Origin: Dyella japonica A8
Lineage (GTDB): Bacteria; Pseudomonadota; Gammaproteobacteria; Xanthomonadales; Rhodanobacteraceae
Length of the DNA: 64,000 bases
Assembly: GCF_000725385.1 (NCBI RefSeq)
Contig: NZ_CP008884.1
Span: 2,170,001-2,234,000 of the forward strand
Direction of reading: 5' to 3'
Shown: positions 1 to 9,061 of the stretch, piece by piece
How positions within the stretch are numbered: the first letter of the stretch is position 1
How the letters are laid out: every line of letters begins with the position of its first letter
Notes under the pieces: model-generated
What the model was told of the DNA's origin: nothing
Seen by the model: the letters and a program-made list of their open reading frames with translations, nothing else
Database searches by the model: none
Program-made: the position numbers and the translations under genes

Positions 1-1614
1 TCCGCCATTTCCCTCGCCCAGATTCCTGTTCACGCTGAAGAAGCCCAAGGCTACGGCTGGCGCCATGGGGACGTCCATACGTCCACGCCGATCAAGCATC
101 TGGTGGTGATCTTCCAGGAGAACGTCTCCTTCGATCACTACTTCGGCACCTACCCGAACGCCGCCAATGCGCCGGGCGAGCCGGCGTTCTACGCGCGTCC
201 GTTCACCCCCAAGGTCAATGGTCTCACCACGGCCCTGCTGGCCAACAACCCGAACAAGAACAACAGCGCCAACGGCACGGGTGCGATCAATCCGTTCCGC
301 CTGTCGCGCGCGCAGTCCGCCACGGCCGACCAGGATCACGACTACGGTCCGGAACAGCAGGCGTTCGACGGCGGCGCGATGGATCTGTTCCCCGCCTTCA
401 CCGGTTCGGGCGAAACCCTGCCGGGCGCTCCCGCCGATGAAAACGGCAACGGCCAGGTGATGGGCTACTACGACGGCAACACCGTCACCGCGCTGTGGAA
501 CTACGCACAGCGGTTCGCCATGAGCGACAACAGCTACAACACCACGTTTGGCCCGTCCACGCCGGGCGCGATCAACCTCATCTCCGGCCAGACCAACGGC
601 GTCACGCAGACCCTCAACGGCACGGCGAACGAAATCGCCGACGGCCAGGGCGGCCTCACCCTGGTCAGCGATGCCGACCCGATCGGCGACGTGTGCTCGT
701 CGCCCACCGGCAACCAGGTGCAGCTGGGCGGCAAGAACGTGGGCGACTTGCTGAACCAGGCGAACATCACGTGGGGTTTCTTCGAGGGCGGCTTCGACCT
801 GACCCAGGTGAATGCCAACGGCACCACCGGCTGCAAGCGCAGCACGACATCCGCCGTGACGCAGGTGAAGAAAGCTGACTACATTCCGCATCACCAGCCG
901 TTCCAGTACTACGTGTCCACCGCCAACCCGACGCATGTGCGCCCGACGTCGACGGCCTTGATCGGCCACCAGGGTGACGCGGCGAACCACCAGTACGACC
1001 TCAATGATTTCTACGCCGCCGTGGAAGCGGGCAACTTCCCGGCCGTGAGCTTCCTGAAGGCCTCGGGCTACCAGGACGGCCACGCCGGCTATTCCGATCC
1101 GCTGGACGAACAGCAGTTCATTGTGCACGTGATCAACTTCCTGCAGCAGCAGCCGGATTGGCGCGACACGGCCGTGGTGATCGCGTATGACGACTCCGAC
1201 GGCTGGTATGACCACCAGGCCGCGCCGCGCGTGAACGCATCGGCCACCACCGAAGACGCGCTGGACGGCACGGGCGTGTGCAACGCACGCGGCACGCTGC
1301 CGGGCGTGAACAGCAACGGCCAGCCGGTGCAGGGGCGCTGCGGTTACGGTCCGCGCCTGCCGCTGCTGGTGATCTCGCCGTGGGCCCGCAGCAACCATGT
1401 GGATCACACGCTGACCGACCAGTCGTCCATCACGCGCTTCATTGAAGACAACTGGCTGCACGGTGAGCGTATCGGCGGCGGTTCGTTCGACGCCATGGCC
1501 GGTTCGCTGGATCACCTGTTCGACTTCTTTCAGCCGTTCCCGCAGCATCGCAAGCTGATCCTGGACGAGCAGACCGGCCAGCCGGTGAAGCACGTCCACT
1601 CGCCGCGCGGCTGA
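1..1614 (+). CDS. Secreted phosphoesterase, AcpA/phospholipase C family (5' partial)
   Basis: The open frame runs in from the window edge, so the true start and most of the signal peptide are missing. The protein begins in the region equivalent to the end of the signal peptide of the paralogue at 3716-5356. It carries the family signature ENVSFDHYFGTYP, the FGPSTPGAINLISG stretch where the nucleophile is expected, and the metal-binding AYDDSDGWYDH motif. Enzymes of this family (PF04185; acid phosphatase AcpA and non-haemolytic phospholipase C) hydrolyse phosphomonoesters or phosphodiesters in the periplasm or outside the cell; which substrate applies here cannot be told. It is almost co-linear with the second copy but has an extra C-terminal tail HVHSPRG. 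A strong terminator follows directly, so it is transcribed separately from the oxidase downstream. Confidence 0.9.
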   Translation, partial: SAISLAQIPVHAEEAQGYGWRHGDVHTSTPIKHLVVIFQENVSFDHYFGTYPNAANAPGEPAFYARPFTPKVNGLTTALLANNPNKNNSANGTGAINPFRLSRAQSATADQDHDYGPEQQAFDGGAMDLFPAFTGSGETLPGAPADENGNGQVMGYYDGNTVTALWNYAQRFAMSDNSYNTTFGPSTPGAINLISGQTNGVTQTLNGTANEIADGQGGLTLVSDADPIGDVCSSPTGNQVQLGGKNVGDLLNQANITWGFFEGGFDLTQVNANGTTGCKRSTTSAVTQVKKADYIPHHQPFQYYVSTANPTHVRPTSTALIGHQGDAANHQYDLNDFYAAVEAGNFPAVSFLKASGYQDGHAGYSDPLDEQQFIVHVINFLQQQPDWRDTAVVIAYDDSDGWYDHQAAPRVNASATTEDALDGTGVCNARGTLPGVNSNGQPVQGRCGYGPRLPLLVISPWARSNHVDHTLTDQSSITRFIEDNWLHGERIGGGSFDAMAGSLDHLFDFFQPFPQHRKLILDEQTGQPVKHVHSPRG

Positions 1615-1632
1615 TCTGAGCGCATGCTCTGA

Positions 1633-1667
1633 CGCCCCGGACATGCGTCCGGGGCGTTTCCTTTTTT
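1633..1667 (+). terminator. Intrinsic terminator after first phosphoesterase
   Basis: A 10-bp perfect stem (CGCCCCGGAC / GTCCGGGGCG) with a 4-nt loop is followed by TTTCCTTTTTT. It lies 18 bp after the stop codon and just before the Shine-Dalgarno sequence of the next gene. Confidence 0.9.
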
Positions 1668-1683
1668 ACGGAGGTGGTGAACC

Positions 1684-3300
1684 GTGCATCCCCCGCGTCG
1701 ACGTTTTCTCCAGGGCATGGGGCTCGTGGCGGGCGCCGGTGCCCTGCGTGCGCTGGGCACGCCCATGCACATGCCCATGCCTATGCCGGCCCGCAAAGGC
1801 GACAGCCTGTGCAAGCACGCCGTGGCCGATCAGTCCGAGGTGCCCCGGTTGCTCGACCCGTCGCGCCTCACCCCGTTCGTCGACCCCCTGCCGGTGCCGG
1901 ACGTGCTGCGACCCAAGGCGGGAGTCGCCTTGCGTATCGCCATGCGCGAGAGCACGCAGCGCCTGCATCGCGATCTGCCGCCGACGCGGCTATGGACCTA
2001 CGGCAACACCATGCCCGGCCCGACCATCGAGGCACGTAGCGGCGAGGCCGTGCAGGTGGAATGGGCTAACAGCCTGCCGTCACGCCACTTCCTGCCAATC
2101 GACCACCATGTCTGCGGCGCCGAAGCGGACAAGCCCGAGGTGCGTGGCGTGGTGCATGTGCACGGCGCGCGCGTGCCGGCGGCGGATGATGGCTATCCCA
2201 TGGATTGGCTCGTTCCGGGGCAGGCACGCCGACAGACCTATCCCAACCGGCAAGACGCCGCGACGCTGTGGTACCACGACCACACCATGGGCATCGAGCG
2301 GCTGAATCTGTACGCCGGGCTATTTGGCATGTATCTGCTGCGTGACGAGCACGAGCTGTCGCTTGGCCTGCCGCATGGCGACCACGAACTGCCACTGGTG
2401 CTTACCGATCGCCTGCTCACCGAAGACGGCCAGCTCTATTACCCCGTTTCCGGTGTGAGCGACTCGCCGTGGGTGCCCGAGGTGTTCGGCAATGTCATGC
2501 TGGTCAATGGCACACTGATGCCGCGGCTCGACGTGCAGCCACGCCGCTATCGTTTCCGTGTGTTGAACGCCGCCAACGGCCGGTTCTTCCGGCTGAGCCT
2601 GCATGGACAGAAGCCCTTCATGCAGATCGGCAGCGACCAGGGCCTGCTCGCTGCGCCGGTGCGGCAGGTCAACCTGTTCCTTGCGCCGGGCGAGCGGGCG
2701 GATCTGGTCATCGACTTCGCAGACATGGGTGGCACCGCCATCGAGTTGATGAGCGATGCGTTGCCGCTGATGCAGTTCAAGGTGGCAGCGGGGCAGGTGG
2801 ATGACACCAGTCGCGTGCCAGCCGTGCTGCGCGATGTGCCGCGCGTGGCGGAAACAAGCGCGACCCACACGCGCGTGCTCACTATTGACGAATACGCCGA
2901 TTGCGTTGCGGAACCCATGCTGATGCTGCTGGACGGCAAGCACTGGCATGACCCGGTGAGCGAGAAGCCCAGGCTCGGCAGCACTGAGATCTGGAGCTTC
3001 CTCAACCTCACCAGCGACACGCACCCGATCCACCTGCACCTGGTGCGCTTCCAGATTCTTGATCGACGCCCGTTCGACACGGACCAATACCTGGCATCGA
3101 AGACGATCCGCTACACCGGGCCGGCGCAGCCGCCAGCCCCGCATGAAGCGGGCTGGAAAGACACCGCGCAGGTGTATCCCGGCATGGTGACGCGCTACAT
3201 CATCACCTTCGAGGGTTACACCGGGCGCTATGTATGGCATTGCCACCTGCTGGAGCACGCATCGAACGAGATGATGCGGCCGTTCGAAGTGGTGGCCTGA
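1684..3300 (+). CDS. Tat-exported multicopper oxidase (CotA/bilirubin-oxidase-like)
   Basis: Multicopper oxidase of 538 residues that couples oxidation of a substrate (metal ion, phenol or bilirubin type) to reduction of O2 to water, probably in the periplasm. All four copper-binding segments are visible: HVH at 158-160, WYHDH at 196-200, HPIHLH at 447-452 and HCHLLEH..M at 519-530, with Cys520 as type 1 copper ligand and Met530 as likely axial ligand. The N-terminus has a Tat-type motif (RRRFLQG) and a hydrophobic stretch, followed by a Met/His-rich patch MHMPMPMP. The start is a GTG preceded by GGAGG with 9-nt spacing, which is better than any ATG nearby. It sits between two phosphoesterase paralogues; the functional link, if any, is unknown. 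Spore-coat CotA-type enzymes are the closest family by motif layout. Confidence 0.9.
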   Translation: MHPPRRRFLQGMGLVAGAGALRALGTPMHMPMPMPARKGDSLCKHAVADQSEVPRLLDPSRLTPFVDPLPVPDVLRPKAGVALRIAMRESTQRLHRDLPPTRLWTYGNTMPGPTIEARSGEAVQVEWANSLPSRHFLPIDHHVCGAEADKPEVRGVVHVHGARVPAADDGYPMDWLVPGQARRQTYPNRQDAATLWYHDHTMGIERLNLYAGLFGMYLLRDEHELSLGLPHGDHELPLVLTDRLLTEDGQLYYPVSGVSDSPWVPEVFGNVMLVNGTLMPRLDVQPRRYRFRVLNAANGRFFRLSLHGQKPFMQIGSDQGLLAAPVRQVNLFLAPGERADLVIDFADMGGTAIELMSDALPLMQFKVAAGQVDDTSRVPAVLRDVPRVAETSATHTRVLTIDEYADCVAEPMLMLLDGKHWHDPVSEKPRLGSTEIWSFLNLTSDTHPIHLHLVRFQILDRRPFDTDQYLASKTIRYTGPAQPPAPHEAGWKDTAQVYPGMVTRYIITFEGYTGRYVWHCHLLEHASNEMMRPFEVVA

Positions 3301-3311
3301 GGCAAGAGCCA

Positions 3312-3376
3312 GTCGCGCACAGGGTGCGCTCCCACCGAAGTACCGATGCGCTGTGGGAGCGCACCCTGTGCGCGAC
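3312..3376. repeat. REP-type inverted pair, family 1
   Basis: Two 24-nt units, GTCGCGCACAGGGTGCGCTC-CCAC and its exact reverse complement, face each other across a 17-nt spacer. Each unit itself folds (GCGCAC-CCT-GTGCGC). The same unit occurs at six other places in the window, always between genes. Confidence 0.9.
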
Positions 3377-3640
3377 AAGCCTAGCCTCGGTCCACGGGCG
3401 AGCCATGCTTCACGGCAATCCGCACTCAACCGTAGCGCCCATTCCTGCACGGGCACGCATGATGCGGTCATCGCGAACACAAGCAGCCCCTCACGATGCG
3501 AAGGAGCGCATGTCGAATGTCGCTATGGTGTTCGCTGGATTTATCGATGCGCTTTTATCATCCGCATGGGCTGCGTTTCTGCGATGAGGTTCTCATGCGG
3601 ACATCGGAGAGCGGCGTAGCATTGATGATGTTGTTCGTTC

Positions 3641-3655
3641 GTCATGTTGCATGAC
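3641..3655. promoter_or_regulatory. Palindrome upstream of second phosphoesterase
   Basis: GTCATGTTGCATGAC is a 6-bp perfect inverted repeat with a 3-nt centre, 60 bp before the ATG at 3716. It could be an operator; no regulator is identified. Confidence 0.25.
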
Positions 3656-3715
3656 TATTGTCCGGGCCTTTCTCGCTCGAGGAGAGGCGCGTCACCGCGA
3701 CCGTAGGAGCTTCCC

Positions 3716-5356
3716 ATGCGAAGAGAACTGGCCATTTGCTTCGCCGCATGCGCAGTCAGCGCTTTCGCGGTTTCCCTGGCTCGGCTTCCGGTGCATGCCG
3801 CGGAAGCCAGCAGCTACGGATGGACTAGCCAAGCCGTCTATACGTCCACGCCGATCAAGCATCTGGTGGTGATCTTCCAGGAGAACGTCTCCTTCGATCA
3901 TTACTTCGGTACTTATCCGTCGGCCGTGAATGGGCCTGGCGAGCCGACCTTTTACGCGCGCCCGTTCACGCCCAAGATCAACGGCCTGACCACGGCTTTG
4001 CTCACCAATAATCCGAACAAGAACAATACGGGCAACGGCACGGCTGCGATCAACCCGTTCCGGCTGTCGCGCGCGCAGGCGGCCACGGCCGACCAGGATC
4101 ATGCCTACGGCCCGGAGCAGCACGCGTTCGATAATGGCGCCATGGACCTGTTCCCCCGCTACACCGGCATCGGCGAAACCTTGCCTGGCGCGCCCGCCAG
4201 TGAGGATGGCAAGGGACAGGTGATGGGTTACTTCGATGGCAACACCGTCACCGCGCTATGGAACTACGCGCAGTTGTTCGCGATGAGCGACAACAGCTAC
4301 GGCTCCACCTTCGGCCCGTCCACCGTGGGCGCGATCAACCTCGCGTCGGGCCAGACCAATGGCGTCACGCAGACGCTCAATGGTACGGCCGACGAAATCG
4401 CCGACGGTGAGGGCGGCCTTACCCTGATCGCCGATGCCGACCCGATCGGCGACGTGTGTTCCGCGCCCACCGGCAACCAGGCCAGGCTCGGCGGCAAGAA
4501 CATCGGCGACCTGCTTAATGGCGCAAACATCACTTGGGGCTTCTTCGCGGGCGGCTTCGACCTGAGCCTGGTCAACGCCAACGGCACCACCGGCTGCGCG
4601 CGCACCACGACATCCCCCGTGACCAAGGTGAGGAAGGCCGACTACATTCCGCACCACGAACCGTTCCAGTACTACGCGTCCACCGCCAACCCGACGCATC
4701 TGCGCCCGACCTCGGTGGCGATGATCGGGCACCAGGGCGATGCGGCGAACCACCAGTACGACCTCAACGATTTCTACGCCGCCGTCCAGGCCGGCAATTT
4801 TCCGTCCGTGAGCTTTCTCAAGGCGCCGGGCTACCAGGACGGCCACGCCGGGTACTCCGATCCGCTGGACGAGCAGCAGTTCATCGTGCACGTGATGAAC
4901 TTCCTGCAGCAGCGGCCGGAGTGGAGCAGCACCGCCGTGGTGATCGCCTATGACGACTCCGACGGCTGGTACGACCATCAGTATTCCCCGCGCGTCAATG
5001 CATCGACCTCGCCGGACGATGCGCTGAATGGCGCGGATGTGTGCGGCAGCGGCAGCCCGTTGCCGGGCGTGCACAGCAACGGCAAGCCGGTGCAGGGACG
5101 TTGCGGTTACGGCCCGCGCCTGCCGCTGCTGGTGATCTCGCCGTGGGTGCTAAGCAACAGCGTGGACCACACCGTGACCGACCAGACGTCGATCATCCGC
5201 TTCGTCGAAGACAACTGGTTGAACGGCGAACGCCTGGGCGGTGGTTCGTTCGACGCCGTGGCGGGTTCGCTGAACCATCTGTTCGATTTCTTGCTGCCGG
5301 TTCCCAACACCGGCACGCTGATCCTGGACGAACAGACCGGCGAGCCGGTGAAATAA
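3716..5356 (+). CDS. Secreted phosphoesterase, AcpA/phospholipase C family
   Basis: Complete 546-residue paralogue of the gene at the left edge. The first 28 residues are a Sec signal peptide ending near PVHA-AE. The mature part carries EN at residues 56-57 inside ENVSFDHYFGTYP and DD at 413-414 inside AYDDSDGWYDH, the positions that bind the active-site metal in AcpA-type acid phosphatases. Expected role is phosphate release from organic phosphates, or phospholipid cleavage, outside the cytoplasm. The start ATG at 3716 follows TAGGAGC. It ends shortly after EQTGEPVK, lacking the HVHSPRG tail of the other copy. The near-identity of the two proteins suggests a recent local duplication that now brackets the multicopper oxidase. 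Confidence 0.92.
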   Translation: MRRELAICFAACAVSAFAVSLARLPVHAAEASSYGWTSQAVYTSTPIKHLVVIFQENVSFDHYFGTYPSAVNGPGEPTFYARPFTPKINGLTTALLTNNPNKNNTGNGTAAINPFRLSRAQAATADQDHAYGPEQHAFDNGAMDLFPRYTGIGETLPGAPASEDGKGQVMGYFDGNTVTALWNYAQLFAMSDNSYGSTFGPSTVGAINLASGQTNGVTQTLNGTADEIADGEGGLTLIADADPIGDVCSAPTGNQARLGGKNIGDLLNGANITWGFFAGGFDLSLVNANGTTGCARTTTSPVTKVRKADYIPHHEPFQYYASTANPTHLRPTSVAMIGHQGDAANHQYDLNDFYAAVQAGNFPSVSFLKAPGYQDGHAGYSDPLDEQQFIVHVMNFLQQRPEWSSTAVVIAYDDSDGWYDHQYSPRVNASTSPDDALNGADVCGSGSPLPGVHSNGKPVQGRCGYGPRLPLLVISPWVLSNSVDHTVTDQTSIIRFVEDNWLNGERLGGGSFDAVAGSLNHLFDFLLPVPNTGTLILDEQTGEPVK

Positions 5357-5384
5357 CGGCGCTAACTGCTGGCGTCGCGCCGTT
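5355..5384 (+). terminator. Probable terminator after second phosphoesterase
   Basis: AACGGCGC and GCGCCGTT form an 8-bp stem around a 14-nt loop, overlapping the stop codon and followed by GTTGTC. The T-tract is weak. Confidence 0.45.
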
Positions 5385-5421
5385 GTTGTCTCTGGGGCCG
5401 GAAGCAGGAGGCTGCAAGGCT

Positions 5422-6096
5422 TTATTCGGCGTCCTGAGGGGCGGCGCGCAGAGCGGCGGGCGGTGCGGGCAAGGTATCGGGCGCGACTGCGCCGCCGGAA
5501 ATGATGAAGGCCATGGCCTGGTCCATGGTCCAGTCGGTGGGCGTCAGCTCGTCCACCGGCACCACCTCGAGGTAGCCGCCCGTGGGGTTGGGCGTGGTGG
5601 GAATATAGACGGCCGCCATCTCGCGGCCGGTGCCTTCTTCGGTCATCACCCGCGTGACAAAGCCAACGACCTTCATGCCACGGCGCGGGAAGTCGATCAG
5701 CACCACGCGCTGCACGCCGGAGGGCTTCTGCTGCAGCACGGCCATCAGTTTCTTGGTGCCGCCGTAAATCGTCTGCACCAGCGGAATGCGTGCGAGCAGG
5801 GCGTCGAAACCATCAATCAGCCGCTGGCCGATCACGCGGTTGGCCAGCCAGCCCAGCACGTACAGCACGCCCAGCGTGAGCAGCAGCGCCACCACAAAGG
5901 TGATCCACGCGTTGTTGAGCACCATGCCGGCCCAGGGCGTGGCCGAAGACAGCGTGGTGAGCAGCGCAGAGGCCAGCGGCGTGCCGATGCCAGCGAGCAT
6001 GCTGAGCACGAACTTGAACACCACCCATGTCACCCATAGCGGAATGAACGTGAGCAGGCCGGTGAACAGGTAACGCTTGATGCGCAGACGCTTCAT
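5422..6096 (-). CDS. DUF502 family inner-membrane protein
   Basis: A 224-residue membrane protein of the DUF502 family, whose biochemical role is unknown. Visible features: a basic start MKRLRIKRY, a first hydrophobic helix at about 8-30 (LFTGLLTFIPLWVTW), a second long hydrophobic segment at about 60-85, and the family hallmark stretch IPLVQTIYGGTKKLM followed by VVLIDFPRRG. The C-terminal region contains the conserved MDQAMAFIISGG motif. An in-frame ATG at 6126 would add ten residues, but the protein is normally found to begin at MKRLRIKRY. The genes on both sides are transcribed independently of it. The downstream phosphoesterase is convergent. Confidence 0.85.
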   Translation of the reverse strand: MKRLRIKRYLFTGLLTFIPLWVTWVVFKFVLSMLAGIGTPLASALLTTLSSATPWAGMVLNNAWITFVVALLLTLGVLYVLGWLANRVIGQRLIDGFDALLARIPLVQTIYGGTKKLMAVLQQKPSGVQRVVLIDFPRRGMKVVGFVTRVMTEEGTGREMAAVYIPTTPNPTGGYLEVVPVDELTPTDWTMDQAMAFIISGGAVAPDTLPAPPAALRAAPQDAE

Positions 6097-6214
6097 GGCA
6101 GGGAGCCGGAGGAGGGGACACGGCATTGTCCCACGGGACTCGCGTTCTTCGTAGGCGACATGTCGTCTGCGTCGTCCCCTGGCGGGCTGTCCAAGCCTTG
6201 GGTGATGGCAGCGC

Positions 6215-6703
6215 TCAGGCGGTTTGCGCTTCTTCCTGGCGCACGGGTTCCACGCGTGCCTTGGGCTTCAGTCGCACATACAACTGCTTGCGCACACGAG
6301 CGACGACGTCACCGCTGCGCGTCACCACATCCACGTCGAACCAGCGCAGCACTTTTTCGCCATCGGCAGCGGCGGCGCGCAGCTCATCGACCACCGAGGG
6401 CGCCAGCTTGAAGTGGGCGTAGACGTCTTCGCGGCCCGGTGCGACGAAGTCGATGGCGCCGGCCTTGTCCCACACGAAGTAGTCATTGCCCAGCTGGTGC
6501 ATGGCCAGCAGCATCCAGAACGGATCGGTCATCGCGAACAGGTTGCCGCCAAATTGCGTGCGCACGTAGTTGCGGTTCCAGGGGCGCAGGCGCAACGCCA
6601 CGCGCAGCTCCGACCAGTCGTCGGACACGTACTGGACGTGGATGCTGTTGAACAGGAACGGCGGCCACAGGTTCATCAGGCGGCGGAAGGTGGAGGCGCG
6701 CAT
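6215..6703 (-). CDS. DUF4442 hotdog-fold protein (thioesterase-like)
   Basis: A 162-residue protein with the DUF4442/YiiD C-terminal-like layout: an N-terminal helix MRASTFRRLMNLWPPF, then alternating strands containing RNYVRTQFGGNLFAMTDPFW, which is the characteristic helix of the hotdog fold in this family. Such proteins are related to acyl-CoA thioesterases, but the substrate is not known. No signal peptide is present, so it is probably cytoplasmic. It lies upstream of the DUF502 gene on the same strand with a ~120-bp gap, and is divergent from the S9 peptidase gene. Confidence 0.8.
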   Translation of the reverse strand: MRASTFRRLMNLWPPFLFNSIHVQYVSDDWSELRVALRLRPWNRNYVRTQFGGNLFAMTDPFWMLLAMHQLGNDYFVWDKAGAIDFVAPGREDVYAHFKLAPSVVDELRAAAADGEKVLRWFDVDVVTRSGDVVARVRKQLYVRLKPKARVEPVRQEEAQTA

Positions 6704-6745
6704 GGGCAGGGCGGGTTGGGGGCGGGAGGCCCACTATACCTAAAA

Positions 6746-6761
6746 CATACGCTCACGTATG
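6746..6761. promoter_or_regulatory. Palindrome in divergent promoter region
   Basis: CATACG-CTCA-CGTATG is a perfect 6-bp inverted repeat between the divergent DUF4442 and S9 peptidase genes. Next to it, 6733-6738 reads TATAGT on the minus strand, a good -10 for the DUF4442 gene; the palindrome would then cover the spacer and -35 region. No good -35 hexamer is present. Confidence 0.3.
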
Positions 6762-6896
6762 GTGCGGTTGCCCGTGCGCTGGTGGCGTCGCAGGAAAACA
6801 CCCCGCAGCCAGATACCACCCTGCACGGCCGCAGGATTCCGTGCCTATACTCCCTGCCGACGACGGCGCGAGGGGCGCCGCGGCACAGGGGAAACC

Positions 6897-8849
6897 ATGA
6901 GACAGAGCATTCGGTGCGCAGCCTTCTGCGTGCTCAGCGTATTGTCGTACCCGTTGTTTGCGTCAGGCGTGACGTTCGAGGATCTTGCGCGGCACCTTGA
7001 GTTCAGCGAGGTGAAGCTATCGCCCGACGGTCGCCATATCGCCGCCACCACGGTGGTCAAGGACAAGCCCTTGCTTGCGCTGCTCGATCTGGACACCAAG
7101 AAGGGTGCCATGGTCACGCCGCGCGAGGGCAATCAGATCATCCACTTCTGGTGGGCTGGCGATAATCGAGTGATCTATACCGAGGGGACGAAAGTATCCG
7201 GCTGGGATCGTCCCTTCAGCACCGGCGAGATTTTCGCCACCAATGCCGACGGCACCAATCCCAAGCTTCTGTTCGGTTATCACGCAGGGACACGTGCCCA
7301 TGGGGAGGTTGTCAGCACGCTGCGCAACGATCCCAGGCATATCCTCATTTCCGTATCGCCGTGGGATACCGGTGCCGAAGGCGCCTTCAGCGACCTCAAC
7401 CTGCTCGACGTCAATGATGGGTCCATGCGCCCCGTGGGCAAGGCGCCGCTCCGTAGCGCCATTTTCGCCGCGGACAACCATGGAGTGGCGCGCTTCGCGG
7501 AAGGCTATGACAGCCATGCCTATCCGGTGGTGTATTACCGCGAGGGCGAGGGCAAGCCGTGGACCTTGCTGTTCCAGGGAACGACCGAACGGTCCGTGCC
7601 GTGGGCCATGGATTTCAATCGCGACGACAGCAAGGTGTACATGTCGTGCCAGGCGGCAGGCAAAGTCGAAGCGTTGTGCCTATGGGACGTGGCCACCCAG
7701 ACGATGGGGGAGCCGGTATGGAGCAGCGCCACCGTCGAGATGAGGCGGCTCATCTATTCCCTCGATGGCATGGACGCGGTGGGCGTCTACTCCGATCCGG
7801 GGGCACCGACCGCCGAAGCATTCGTTGCCGGCTCGGATGCCATGAAGGTGATCGGCTTGTTGTCGCGCTCGATGCCTGGCGAAAGCATCCGCATCGTGTC
7901 GAGCTCGCGTGATGGCAGCAAGGCCATCGTGCTGGCTTTCTCGTCCATGGACCCGGGCACGTTCTATCTGTGGGACAACACCACAGGCAAGGCGACCGCG
8001 CTATTGCAGCGCGCAAGCTGGATCAAGCCCAGCCAGATGGCCGCCATGCAGCCGATTGAATTCAAGGCGCGCGACGGACTCACCATCCACGGCTACCTCA
8101 GCATGCCGCCGGGGAAGGAAGAGGCCAAGCATCTGCCTCTGGTGATGTTTATCCATGGTGGCCCCTTCGGCATTCGCGACTACTGGGAGTACGACCCCAC
8201 CGTGCAGGCCCTGGCCACGCACGGCTATGCCGTGCTGCAGGTGAACTATCGCGGCTCGGGTGGCTACGGAGACAGGTTCATGCACGCCGGCTACAACGAA
8301 TGGGGCGGAAAGATGCAGGATGACGTCACCGATGCCACGCAGTGGGCGATCGAGCAGGGCATTACCTCGCCAGGGCACGTCTGCATCTTTGGCGGCAGCT
8401 ATGGCGGTTACGCGGCGCTCGAAGGCGTGATGAAGGAGCCTGATCTTTACCGTTGCGCGATTGGCTACGTCGGCGTGTACGACCTGCCCCTGATGCTCTC
8501 GCGGGGTGATGGTTCGGAGAGCACCGTGGCCAGGAACTTCTGGCGCTCAAGACTGGGCAACGACGCGCAGGACCTGGCTGCCCGGTCACCCGTGAACCAG
8601 ACGGAGCGTCTGAAGGCCTCCGTCATGCTCATCGCCGGTGGCAAGGACGAACGGGTGCCGCCGGTGCACGCCGATCACATGCGCGCCGCGCTCGACAAGC
8701 GCGGCGTGGCCTACGAGTGGCTCTACAAACCCGATGAAGGACACGGCTTCTACGACGAGAAGAACAACGCCGAGTTGTTCCAGCGCGTCACGCAGTTCCT
8801 TGATCGCCATATCGGTACCGGCGGTTCGGTGGCGGCGGGCTCCCCCTAA
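6897..8849 (+). CDS. Secreted S9 family peptidase (prolyl oligopeptidase type), copy 1
   Basis: A 650-residue serine peptidase with signal peptide (about residues 1-23, ending LFASG). The N-terminal ~390 residues form the beta-propeller that limits access to the active site (SPDGRHIAA-type blades are visible). The C-terminal alpha/beta-hydrolase domain has the nucleophile in GGSYGGY (Ser501), the acid in GGKDERVPP (Asp584) and the base in DEGHGFY (His616). The family cleaves short peptides, often after proline or as acylaminoacyl peptidases. The ATG at 6897 is preceded by CAGGGGAAACC and starts exactly at the signal peptide; the frame is open further upstream but without a ribosome site. A close paralogue follows. 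Confidence 0.9.
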   Translation: MRQSIRCAAFCVLSVLSYPLFASGVTFEDLARHLEFSEVKLSPDGRHIAATTVVKDKPLLALLDLDTKKGAMVTPREGNQIIHFWWAGDNRVIYTEGTKVSGWDRPFSTGEIFATNADGTNPKLLFGYHAGTRAHGEVVSTLRNDPRHILISVSPWDTGAEGAFSDLNLLDVNDGSMRPVGKAPLRSAIFAADNHGVARFAEGYDSHAYPVVYYREGEGKPWTLLFQGTTERSVPWAMDFNRDDSKVYMSCQAAGKVEALCLWDVATQTMGEPVWSSATVEMRRLIYSLDGMDAVGVYSDPGAPTAEAFVAGSDAMKVIGLLSRSMPGESIRIVSSSRDGSKAIVLAFSSMDPGTFYLWDNTTGKATALLQRASWIKPSQMAAMQPIEFKARDGLTIHGYLSMPPGKEEAKHLPLVMFIHGGPFGIRDYWEYDPTVQALATHGYAVLQVNYRGSGGYGDRFMHAGYNEWGGKMQDDVTDATQWAIEQGITSPGHVCIFGGSYGGYAALEGVMKEPDLYRCAIGYVGVYDLPLMLSRGDGSESTVARNFWRSRLGNDAQDLAARSPVNQTERLKASVMLIAGGKDERVPPVHADHMRAALDKRGVAYEWLYKPDEGHGFYDEKNNAELFQRVTQFLDRHIGTGGSVAAGSP

Positions 8850-8857
8850 AGCAAGGC

Positions 8858-8892
8858 GCCTCGGGCATCACCCATGGGGTGATGCCCGAGGC
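8858..8892 (+). terminator. Perfect 16-bp hairpin after S9 peptidase 1
   Basis: GCCTCGGGCATCACCC, a 3-nt loop ATG, then the exact reverse complement. It begins 8 bp after the stop codon. No T-tract follows, so it is a terminator of the non-canonical kind or an mRNA 3'-end stabiliser. Confidence 0.55.
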
Positions 8893-9049
8893 AGGATTCC
8901 GCATGGCGGCGATGGGATGCGGTGCCGTTAGCGTGCTGCCCGCTGGGTGTCATGACGCGGGAAAGCGACGGCGATGGCTCCCTTCTTCATGATCGCAAGA
9001 TCTTGCGTCATACTCCGCTCCGGTGGCGATGCACAGGGCACCGCCAACA

Positions 9050-9058
9050 GGGGGGGGG
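9050..9058 (+). promoter_or_regulatory. G9 homopolymer forming the ribosome-binding site
   Basis: Nine consecutive G residues end three bases before the ATG at 9062 and are the only purine-rich Shine-Dalgarno candidate. A change in tract length would alter the spacing between ribosome site and start codon. Confidence 0.5.
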
Positions 9059-9061
9059 CTT

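Larger units (their letters stand above)
3301..3715. other. 415-bp intergenic region
   Basis: Holds a REP-type inverted repeat at 3312-3376 and a short palindrome at 3641-3655. No convincing coding frame and no clear sigma-70 promoter was recognised; a PhoB-type box was looked for and not found. Confidence 0.5.

Noticed and set aside
3384..3715. PhoB box for the phosphoesterase gene
   Set aside because: Only one GTCATG half with an inverted partner; no direct 11-bp repeat as in Pho boxes.
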